DNA from: Herbinix sp.
Lineage (GTDB): Bacteria; Bacillota; Clostridia; Lachnospirales; Lachnospiraceae
Assembly (NCBI GenBank): GCA_029256105.1
Contig: JAQSYO010000006.1
Span: 62,001 to 126,000, forward strand
Length of the DNA stretch: 64,000 nucleotides
Direction: 5' to 3'
This document shows positions 42,512-50,121 of the stretch, piece after piece (within the stretch, counting starts at the first letter, position 1; every line of letters begins with the position of its first letter). The notes beneath the pieces are model-generated. The model ran no database searches and was not told the DNA's origin. It saw only the letters and a program-made list of their open reading frames with translations. Both the position numbers and the translations under genes were made by a program.

Positions 42512-44260
42512 TTATATGGTATTTATTGACAATGATACTCGCACCAATGTTCCTACGCCCAGCTCTGTCTCAATATTAATTCCGTATTCATTGCCGCAAT
42601 ATAAGCGAATTCGATGATTAACATTATTAATTCCCACTTTACTGAATTTATTTTTATCCGTAGATCCTGATAAAATCGTATTCAAAACCGAATCTTCGAT
42701 ACCTGGCCCATCATCATTTATTTCAATGATAAGTTGATTGTCTTTTCTGAAGCAGGATATTTTTATATTAATCTCTTGCCTTTCATCCGCTAATCCATAA
42801 ATAATGGAATTTTCAACAATGGGTTGTAATATCAATTTAGGAACTGTTAAATCCAGGCATTCCTCCTCTATGTTTTGAACCATGTTAATCCCTTTATTGA
42901 AACGCAGTTTTTGAATTACAACATAATTTTCAACATAGTCTATCTCTTCCCTTAAAGTAATCATATCCCTACCGAGATTTGTGCTAATTCTTAGTAACTT
43001 AACAAGCGCTGTGATGGATTTACTTACACTTGTATTGCCTTGAATTTTAGCCATCCATTTAATCGTGTTCAACGTATTATAAATGAAATGTGGGTTTATC
43101 TGTGCGTGGAGCGCTTCTAATTCCACTTCTTTTTTCTCTTGCTCTTCTTTCACCAGCTTATCTATGAGTATTTGCATTTCTCCAATCATGTTGTTCAAGC
43201 TAATCCCTAACTGACCAACTTCATCATTTGACTGTATTTCAGTTCTTGCAGTCAAATCTCCTTGCTCAACCTTTTTTATCACTGTCATCATCTTCATCAT
43301 TGGTTCTGTATATCGAACGGAGAAAATTAACATAAATAAAAGGATAACGACAACATAGATCATCCCTCCAAAAACAAAATAGGTCTGAATGCGATTTATT
43401 TCCTCATACAGATATTTGGTAGAAAGCGTCATAATGATCTTCCATCCATTATTTTGAATTGTTGAATAAATTGCGATTTGATCGGTATTGGTCTTATATA
43501 AAACATAATTGTGTCCATCCGAATCCGTTAAAACTTGGTTTGCATAGGGTTCGTCCTTAATGGATTGCCCTATTCGTGTTTTATTTGGATTACTGATTAT
43601 TCTACCCTTGTCATCGCAAATAAATATTTCTACGAATTCATTCAATTCATTATCCAGAAGACCGGAATATGCATTTTGTAAAATAATCTCTTCCAGATCA
43701 AAAAGTATATAACCATAATCCTTCAGTGTATTAAAATCTATAACTTTTCGCCCTAATGTAAAATATAATTTTTCAAACTTCCCAGACAGAATTTCAATTT
43801 GATTACTTTTAGTGGGAAGCCAAATAGGTTGTCCTGAAGAACCAGATAGCATAAAACTGATTTTACCTGTAGGACCTAATTTTTTAACTCCCGTAGAATA
43901 ATAATTTTTATCTAAGATCAAGTTTATGGACTCGATATCATCTCTTGAAGTAATAAATGTTCTTAAAACATTGTTAAACTCGTCTTGTGAGTATTGGGTT
44001 GGGTGTTCCAACATTTTCAACAAGGTACTGTTTGAGATTATTAAAGTAGAGAATTCTTCTAAATCATCTAATATAAAGTCAATCTTTTCACCTGTTTCAT
44101 ACACGGATTGAGTTGCAGTTTCCGTATATTTATTCTGTATGATTTCTTTTACAGTTCGCGAATAGGTTATGGAGATTGCAATTACTGGGACGGCAATTAA
44201 AACGATTGCAAAAATACCAAGCTTAACCCTTAGTGCATTATAAACTCTGATTTTTTTCAC
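42512..44260 (-). CDS. YesM-like sensor histidine kinase
   Basis: About 582 residues: a first membrane helix near 12-30, an external dCACHE-like sensor (about 35-285), a second helix (about 290-312), a HAMP domain (RYTEPMMKMMTVIKKVEQGD), the His-kinase box HAQINPHFIYNTLNTIKWM and an HATPase with NDDGPGIED. The ATG at 44269 directly abuts the AAAGGAG and cannot be used efficiently, so I take the GTG at 44260, nine bases after it. It is paired with the YesN-like regulator and an upstream binding lipoprotein. Confidence 0.92.
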   Translation of the reverse strand: MKKIRVYNALRVKLGIFAIVLIAVPVIAISITYSRTVKEIIQNKYTETATQSVYETGEKIDFILDDLEEFSTLIISNSTLLKMLEHPTQYSQDEFNNVLRTFITSRDDIESINLILDKNYYSTGVKKLGPTGKISFMLSGSSGQPIWLPTKSNQIEILSGKFEKLYFTLGRKVIDFNTLKDYGYILFDLEEIILQNAYSGLLDNELNEFVEIFICDDKGRIISNPNKTRIGQSIKDEPYANQVLTDSDGHNYVLYKTNTDQIAIYSTIQNNGWKIIMTLSTKYLYEEINRIQTYFVFGGMIYVVVILLFMLIFSVRYTEPMMKMMTVIKKVEQGDLTARTEIQSNDEVGQLGISLNNMIGEMQILIDKLVKEEQEKKEVELEALHAQINPHFIYNTLNTIKWMAKIQGNTSVSKSITALVKLLRISTNLGRDMITLREEIDYVENYVVIQKLRFNKGINMVQNIEEECLDLTVPKLILQPIVENSIIYGLADERQEINIKISCFRKDNQLIIEINDDGPGIEDSVLNTILSGSTDKNKFSKVGINNVNHRIRLYCGNEYGINIETELGVGTLVRVSLSINTI

Positions 44261-44285
44261 AGTAGGCATCTCCTTTTCTAATCTC

Positions 44286-45794
44286 TTAGTTTACTTTTCT
44301 CAATTCCTCATACATTTTTTTACTAACTTCATCGCTATCTAAATTATTCTTTATCATTTGATGCAAATTACTGACTAATATTTTTTCAACATCATAGAAA
44401 TTAGAGGTTTTCGGCCTCAAATAAATTTTTCCTGATTTCCAGGCATTCTGTACTGCATTCATGTGTTTCAGAAAAATACCGGCTTCCGAGTTTGAGACAG
44501 CATCGTTGTCTTGATTGATGATCGGTAAGTCTTCATAAGCAGACTTTCTTGTAGGTAAGCTCCCACCTTCCGGATGCATAAGAACTTTTATCTGCATTTC
44601 CTTAGAAGTTGCCCATACTATATATAACCAGGAGGCTTCTTTTTCTATACTCGATGCATATTTGTTAATACCGATACCTGACCCACCATATATATTTCCA
44701 CTTCTAACATCTCCATACGGTAAGATTGCATAACCAACTTTACCTGCAACCTTAGAAAGCATAGTATCTTCTATATAAGTGTAGTTTTCATCCCAATTTG
44801 CCATCATTGCAATTTCACCATTCCGAAATGCATTCGCAGAATCCGACCAATTCCAATTCACACTTTCCGGAGCAGATACACTTGCTACTTTTTTATACAT
44901 ATCTAATGCCTGAACAAAATTGGTATCTAGTGTATTGATTTGATGAAAGCTGCTAACTCCTAACGTATTTATATTTTTATCTAAAAAATAATCTCCGCCA
45001 AATGCTGATAGTATATTTGAAAACTCACAAAAAATTGAATTATGTTCTTGAGCCATGAGTCCACTCCCATATTTCACTTCTTCGTTAGGTACATTAACAT
45101 CAATCCATTTTGCCACTTCACAATATCGATCCCATGTGAAATCTTCAGAGCCGGGCGTAGGATCATAGCCCATTTCTTCCTCAAACTCTAATTTATATTT
45201 ATCAATAATATCTTTTCTATAAAAAAGAATCATTGTAGTACTGTCAAAAGGAACTGTATAAATTTGATTCTTGTCTAAAAAATAGGAACAAACCTCTGAC
45301 TGAAAATCAATAAAATCATTCATAAACCCTTTAATATGTGGTTTATTCATGACTTGATTATAGGGATTTAATACCTCCAGATAGTTATAAAACCGATTTA
45401 AGGTTTGATAAGGGTCTACATAAATCAATTGATATTTGCCATCCTGAGCGATAAAGTCCAAATTTACTTTTTGAATTAGTGTATCAAAATCTACTGCTCG
45501 AACATTTATATTAATACCGGTTACTTCAGAGAATTCCTCGCTCTCATGGGTTAGAATATTCGCATACAGATTGTTTTCTACAATAAAATTCAATGTAGTA
45601 CCTTCAAATTGTCTAATGTTATAATTTTCAGGTAATTCAAGATGTTCAAAATTAGTTCCTTTCAAATCTGTTTTATCTATCTCGCTGTCTTCATCCTTTA
45701 CAGGATTTTTATTGGAGCAAGCAGACAATAACAATACAATCGCAAAGCAACTAGCTATAATAAATTTAAATCCCAACTTTCTTTTATGAAACAT
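44286..45794 (-). CDS. Family-1 extracellular solute-binding lipoprotein, probable sensory partner of YesM
   Basis: A 502-residue lipoprotein (lipobox LSAC, with the Cys at about residue 26) of the extracellular solute-binding family 1 type, used by CUT1 sugar transporters (VPFDSTTMILFYRKDIIDKY, FRNGEIAMMANWDENY, YGGSGIGINKYA). No CUT1 permeases are nearby, and the gene opens the operon of the YesM/YesN pair, so it may bind a sugar outside and signal to the kinase. A longer frame reaches 45914, but GGAGGATTGCCG precedes the ATG at 45794. Confidence 0.88.
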   Translation of the reverse strand: MFHKRKLGFKFIIASCFAIVLLLSACSNKNPVKDEDSEIDKTDLKGTNFEHLELPENYNIRQFEGTTLNFIVENNLYANILTHESEEFSEVTGININVRAVDFDTLIQKVNLDFIAQDGKYQLIYVDPYQTLNRFYNYLEVLNPYNQVMNKPHIKGFMNDFIDFQSEVCSYFLDKNQIYTVPFDSTTMILFYRKDIIDKYKLEFEEEMGYDPTPGSEDFTWDRYCEVAKWIDVNVPNEEVKYGSGLMAQEHNSIFCEFSNILSAFGGDYFLDKNINTLGVSSFHQINTLDTNFVQALDMYKKVASVSAPESVNWNWSDSANAFRNGEIAMMANWDENYTYIEDTMLSKVAGKVGYAILPYGDVRSGNIYGGSGIGINKYASSIEKEASWLYIVWATSKEMQIKVLMHPEGGSLPTRKSAYEDLPIINQDNDAVSNSEAGIFLKHMNAVQNAWKSGKIYLRPKTSNFYDVEKILVSNLHQMIKNNLDSDEVSKKMYEELRKVN

Positions 45795-46140
45795 CGGCAA
45801 TCCTCCATATCTTTGGCAACACCTCATTGTATTATCATTTACCGGATTAAACATTTCATGCGCAGTGCAGTTATCAGTTATGTATAAATATAAAAAACAC
45901 CAAATTAATACCATTATGAAGTAATACTTCTTCGATATATTAATTTGGTTCGAAACTCAATCCTATTTAACTTTACTTCAAATAATAATTATAAACTCAC
46001 TTTAGTATCAATTTATCACATTTTTCACTCAGTTACAACTTTCTCTTTAAAAAAGTTTCTGGCTTGTTTATGTATTTTGTCTGAGCCTAATTTCACCAAT
46101 AAAAAAGTGCCCTTAGGACACTTCTTTATTGTTTATTTCC
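45795..46140. other. Intergenic region upstream of the binding-protein-yesM-yesN operon
   Basis: 346 bp with the operon's leader, and the terminator of the small zinc-ribbon gene at 46101-46126. No clear operator repeat was found. Confidence 0.45.
46101..46126 (-). terminator. Terminator of the zinc-ribbon gene
   Basis: AAAAAAGTGCC and GGACACTT form a short stem with a TTAG loop. On the minus strand a run of T follows. Confidence 0.75.
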
Positions 46141-46392
46141 TTATTTTTTCCATCTCTTCAACTGAGGTAAAGTACTTTCTAAAATACCCTTCGCTTTTTC
46201 TTCTGTCTTTCCTTCTTCTACCATAAAGGGAATACACGTTGAAATCATTTCTTCCAGCGTTTCATCCTTTCCAAAAGAACCATTTACAAAACAATACTTG
46301 CAATATTCCTCATTTTTACTACCATCCGCATTTGATCCAAATAACTCTTCCTCTGCCATAGGCATTCCACAACTTTGACATACTTTTTCCAT
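46141..46392 (-). CDS. Small zinc-ribbon domain protein
   Basis: An 83-residue protein. The N-terminal half has a treble-clef zinc ribbon with CQSCGMP and CKYCF, and the C-terminal half is a helical region (TLEEMISTCIPFMVEEGKTEEKAKG). It matches the putative zinc-ribbon family PF12674-like proteins of unknown function. GGAGAG lies before the ATG. It is a single gene. Confidence 0.85.
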   Translation of the reverse strand: MEKVCQSCGMPMAEEELFGSNADGSKNEEYCKYCFVNGSFGKDETLEEMISTCIPFMVEEGKTEEKAKGILESTLPQLKRWKK

Positions 46393-46622
46393 GATGTTTC
46401 TCTCCTTCTTTGAGTTGTCCGGTGTAAAAGAAAGATAATAAACTTACCTAATCCGCCGACACTCCTTTGATACCTAATTATATCTTAGGTAATGTGACAC
46501 CAGTATGTCATATTTTAAAACAACGATTAATTTATATTCTCCATCCAACCTACTGTAATTACTGTGAGAATTCGAAAAATGATCTGTACTAATCACAACA
46601 AATTACTAAAGTTAACTGCTTA

Positions 46623-47153
46623 TTACAGATTGTCATAATCTTCTTTTATAAATCGATGATAAATCGTATGTCCGCCTTCAAATTTTATACAATATCTATA
46701 GTTATCCAACTTGTTATCTACAAAATAAATAACATAATCAAAGTCATCGATATCACTCTTTTCGCAGTGTACATTGTCAGAAAAAGTATGAAACACCTCG
46801 AGTAATTTTTCTAAGGAACAGTCATGTCTATTTACTACTTGAATAAAGGCAATCAGAAAAGGGTTATCGTCATAAGCTTCATGTATATATTGAACCCCCG
46901 TAGGTGGTATGATAAAGCAATACCTATCTCCGGCATGAGATATTTCAATATTCCCTAGCTTATCGTCTATTGTCTTAACAAAACTATTCAAGATTGCATC
47001 CAATTCCTGCGTATTGGTTATGTCCTTCCCTAGAATATGAGCAAGTGAGCTCATGGGATAATATAAACGTACTGTTTCTTTTTCATATCCAATTTTTATC
47101 TGATTTTCTTTTATGGTGTCACATATTACGTTTTCTAAATTAGAATAATTCAT
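46623..47153 (-). CDS. Uncharacterised protein (DUF3877-like)
   Basis: A 176-residue soluble protein. The segments IKIGYEKETVRLYYPMSSLAHILG and GDRYCFIIPPTGVQYIHE (shortened here) look like the DUF3877 family of clostridial proteins; this is from memory. The family function is unknown. The frame is open to 47195 from a TTG, but the ATG at 47153 has GGAGG 11 bases upstream and is the likelier start; an ATG at 47174 is also possible. No operon partner is evident. Confidence 0.55.
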   Translation of the reverse strand: MNYSNLENVICDTIKENQIKIGYEKETVRLYYPMSSLAHILGKDITNTQELDAILNSFVKTIDDKLGNIEISHAGDRYCFIIPPTGVQYIHEAYDDNPFLIAFIQVVNRHDCSLEKLLEVFHTFSDNVHCEKSDIDDFDYVIYFVDNKLDNYRYCIKFEGGHTIYHRFIKEDYDNL

Positions 47154-47249
47154 TTCTACCGATTCCTCCATCCGCACTAATATAGCAAAACTCAAATTAT
47201 CTGAGTAAAGCTATACCTTATCAATTATAATAAAATCCAATTGCTACCT

Positions 47250-48011
47250 TTATATTGCTGGCATAACCCTACCACCAGTCACCGGTATATAGGCTCCCGT
47301 AGTAAATGCTGCCAAATCTGATGCAAGGAAGCATACCATATTAGCGATATCCTGATCGGTTCCACGATGGCCTAGTGGAACTGTTCTGTCATAATCCGGT
47401 TGCTTCTCCAAATGCTCATCGCGATCTTTTTCGCTAATTGTCCATCCTGGTGCCACCTGATTCACCGTTATATTGTATTTTCCAATCTCCTTAGCAAGAC
47501 AGCGTACGAGACCATCTAATCCTCGTTTACCTGTAACATATGCGGCGCATCCTGCATCTGCAAGTGCCGAACACTCTGTATTCATCACGACAATCCTACC
47601 ATATTGCTGTTCTATCAAATATGGTACAAATGCCTTGTTCATATATAGATTATGCATTACACAGCTTTCAAATTGACTGATGAAATCTGCGGGATCCTGT
47701 TCAAGTACACTTTTCCAGGAATACTGTACAACTGCATTGTTCACTATGATATCCGGCTTGCCAAACTCCTCATACACCTTGTCCCTCATAGCATAAATGC
47801 TTTGTTCCTTTGTTATGTCTGCCTGAAATGCAGCGGAATTTCTCCCCATTGCCTTTAATTCCGTTACCAACTCCTCCGCTTTATCTGAATTCTTATGATA
47901 ATGAATCGCTACATCAGCACCACACTCAGCTAATGACCGTACAATACAACGTCCTAGTTGACCAGTCCCACCTGTTACAATTGCTTTCTTACCCTCTAGA
48001 TTAATTTTCAT
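47250..48011 (-). CDS. Short-chain dehydrogenase/reductase
   Basis: A 253-residue classical SDR with cofactor motif GGTGQLGR at 15-22, the NNA motif, the catalytic Tyr-x-x-x-Lys in YVTGK, and PGW in the position of the substrate-loop motif. Its best-known relatives reduce 3-oxoacyl or sugar-derived ketones; the substrate is unknown. AAGGAGACTAACTATT precedes the ATG. A 9-bp repeat array lies just upstream of that site. The gene is beside two Gfo/Idh-type dehydrogenases and a beta-mannosidase, suggesting a carbohydrate role. Confidence 0.9.
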   Translation of the reverse strand: MKINLEGKKAIVTGGTGQLGRCIVRSLAECGADVAIHYHKNSDKAEELVTELKAMGRNSAAFQADITKEQSIYAMRDKVYEEFGKPDIIVNNAVVQYSWKSVLEQDPADFISQFESCVMHNLYMNKAFVPYLIEQQYGRIVVMNTECSALADAGCAAYVTGKRGLDGLVRCLAKEIGKYNITVNQVAPGWTISEKDRDEHLEKQPDYDRTVPLGHRGTDQDIANMVCFLASDLAAFTTGAYIPVTGGRVMPAI

Positions 48012-48027
48012 AATAGTTAGTCTCCTT

Positions 48028-48069
48028 GATATTTATGATATTTATGATATTTATGATTTTTATGATATT
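48028..48069. repeat. 9-bp tandem repeat immediately upstream of the SDR ribosome binding site
   Basis: Unit GATATTTAT about four and a half times, one copy with a T for A change. It begins three bases outside the AAGGAG. Copy number changes here would alter the leader or promoter spacing. Confidence 0.75.
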
Positions 48070-48167
48070 AAACTTAAAAATCTATTATCATCATATCATA
48101 TTAATGAAGTTTTTACTTTCTAATTTCTAATTTTAAACTTTCCTTTATACTGTACACAACTGATATA

Positions 48168-49148
48168 TTAATCCACGTCTGCAGCAAAGATAATTCCCGC
48201 ATCCTTACGGATTTCTTCCAAGAAACCTACTACCTCTGCAGTTCTATCAAGTCTTTTATAGCACTCTTCATAAGCTCCTTTATTAACAATTTTAGTGATA
48301 CCCTGTATTTCATAATACCATTGGTGCGTCGTTTGTTCGTTATAAATCGTCTCATTCTCTTTCGTAACAACCTTAATTTCTTTACAGCCATTGCTACCTT
48401 CAGTGACATAAATATAACCCTTCTCACCATGAATTTGGGCACAATTAACACCCCAAGTATCTTTTGCACCCGTACAGGAACATTGGAAGTCTGGATAACT
48501 CATCATGACTATGCCCGAAGTATCAATTCCATTTTCAATGCAATTCGGATAATATCTGGCCTCAGAGGGTTTTCCAAACAAACCCATAATAAAATAAACG
48601 TTATAGAAATTGATATCCATGAGAGAACCACCGGAAAATGCAGGATTAAACACATTGGTAACCTCTCCATTAAGTAAGGCATCGTATCTACTGGAATATT
48701 GGCAATAACTGCATTGTACTAATTTAATCTTTCCAATTTCTCCAAGATGCTCCCTAATTAACTGATAATTCGGAGTATACATTAAAGTTACTGCTTCAAA
48801 CAAATACAGTTTCTTTTCCTTCGCCAAAGCAATTAACTCCCTTGTTTCCTTTAAGGTTGTTGTGAATGGTTTTTCGCAAATAACATTCTTTCCAGCTTCT
48901 AATGCCTTCTTTGCATGTTCATAATGTAAGCTGTTCGGTGAAGCAATATAGATAAAATCAATCACTTCATCCTTAAGCATTTCTTCATATACGCTATATA
49001 CTTTGGCAACATCAAACTTTTCTGCCAACCTCTTTCCTGTCTCCATCTTTCTAGAATAGACAGCTTCACAAGTGATTCCTTCTGTCTCTGCGATACTACC
49101 AAGAATCATCTGCAGGATGTTTCCGGTTCCTATTGTTCCTACTTTCAT
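48168..49148 (-). CDS. Gfo/Idh/MocA-family dehydrogenase
   Basis: A 326-residue NAD(P)-dependent oxidoreductase: Rossmann motif VGTIGTGNI at the N-terminus, the CEKPFTTT motif near residue 93 with the family Lys, and a C-terminal dimerisation sheet (MDINFYNVYFIMGLFG). The frame is open to 49160 from a TTG, but TTGGAG lies six bases before the ATG at 49148, which I use. It is divergent from an AraC regulator. Likely substrates are sugars or inositols. Confidence 0.9.
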   Translation of the reverse strand: MKVGTIGTGNILQMILGSIAETEGITCEAVYSRKMETGKRLAEKFDVAKVYSVYEEMLKDEVIDFIYIASPNSLHYEHAKKALEAGKNVICEKPFTTTLKETRELIALAKEKKLYLFEAVTLMYTPNYQLIREHLGEIGKIKLVQCSYCQYSSRYDALLNGEVTNVFNPAFSGGSLMDINFYNVYFIMGLFGKPSEARYYPNCIENGIDTSGIVMMSYPDFQCSCTGAKDTWGVNCAQIHGEKGYIYVTEGSNGCKEIKVVTKENETIYNEQTTHQWYYEIQGITKIVNKGAYEECYKRLDRTAEVVGFLEEIRKDAGIIFAADVD

Positions 49149-49256
49149 TCCAAGCTCCAATCTATTTATGACATTAATATGTTCCTATTGAAAATTATAT
49201 CATTAAACGTTATTTATTGCATAGAAAATTTGTTTACTTCAAGTAGATTGAACGTG

Positions 49257-49285
49257 TTGGAATAAGTAATAAAACATGCTATAAT
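49257..49285 (+). promoter_or_regulatory. Promoter of the AraC regulator gene
   Basis: TTGGAA (49257-49262), a 17-bp spacer, and TATAAT (49280-49285), 44 bp before the ATG at 49329. Confidence 0.65.
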
Positions 49286-49328
49286 TTTAACTAACGTAAA
49301 ATCATGTCAAATTAGGGAGAATTAGAAT

Positions 49329-50048
49329 ATGAGTATTCAAGGTATCCTTGCAAAAAATAGAGCAAGTGGTTTCCGACATCATGCGTATGAACTGGAACAG
49401 CAGATAATTACAGCTATTATAAATGGTGATATCGAAGCAGCAATGAAACACGCACAAAAGGCGGAACATATATCCTACAAAGATGTCCTTGCTCCTCAGC
49501 CACTACGTGCCCAAAAAAATCTGGCTATTTCACTGGTTGCGGTGGTGAGTCGCGCAACGATCGAGCATGGAGCCGAATCAGAATCAATCTTCTTTCTTAG
49601 TGATTATTTTCTTAATGAAATTGAACTAACCAATAGTAATAAGGATCTTGAAGGAGTTATCTTTCAAATGATAACGGAATACTGTATTGTCTCAAGAGAG
49701 GCACATCTTGTAACTCATTCAACCTTCATCCAAAAATGTCTTCATATAATACACACTCGCATCTATGAGCGTTGTACCGTAGAAGGGATTGCCGACTCCC
49801 TAAACCTAAGTTCTGATTATCTCTCACTTTTATTCAAAAAGGAAATGGGATGCGGTATGTACTCCTACATTCAAAACATAAAAATTGATGAGGCCAAAAA
49901 GCTGTTGGATAACAGTGACTATTCTATCTGTGAGATCGGTGAAATGTTAGGTTTTTGCAGTGGAGCATATTTTTCCAATGTATTTAAAAAATTGGCCGGC
50001 TTAAGTCCAAAGAATTATCGGATGAAAAAGATACTCGTCAATAGTTAG
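49329..50048 (+). CDS. AraC-family transcriptional regulator
   Basis: A 239-residue regulator with a helical N-terminal domain (about 1-135) and a C-terminal AraC HTH pair (about 140-235: CTVEGIADSLNLSSDYLSLL and YSICEIGEMLGFCSGAYFSN). It is divergent from the Gfo/Idh/MocA gene and next to the beta-mannosidase, so it probably controls one or both. It lacks a cupin-type sugar-binding fold; the N-terminal domain is of unknown ligand. A terminator follows at 50054-50103. Confidence 0.9.
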   Translation: MSIQGILAKNRASGFRHHAYELEQQIITAIINGDIEAAMKHAQKAEHISYKDVLAPQPLRAQKNLAISLVAVVSRATIEHGAESESIFFLSDYFLNEIELTNSNKDLEGVIFQMITEYCIVSREAHLVTHSTFIQKCLHIIHTRIYERCTVEGIADSLNLSSDYLSLLFKKEMGCGMYSYIQNIKIDEAKKLLDNSDYSICEIGEMLGFCSGAYFSNVFKKLAGLSPKNYRMKKILVNS

Positions 50049-50053
50049 AATTA

Positions 50054-50103
50054 AATAGGTTATTGGAATCATCAAAAATCTTTGACAAATCCAATAACCT
50101 ATT
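50054..50103. terminator. Bidirectional terminator after the AraC and beta-mannosidase genes
   Basis: AATAGGTTATTGG (50054-50066) pairs exactly with CCAATAACCTATT (50091-50103), followed by AAAAAATTG on the plus strand. It lies between convergent genes. Confidence 0.75.
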
Positions 50104-50121
50104 AAAAAATTGGAATATTTA

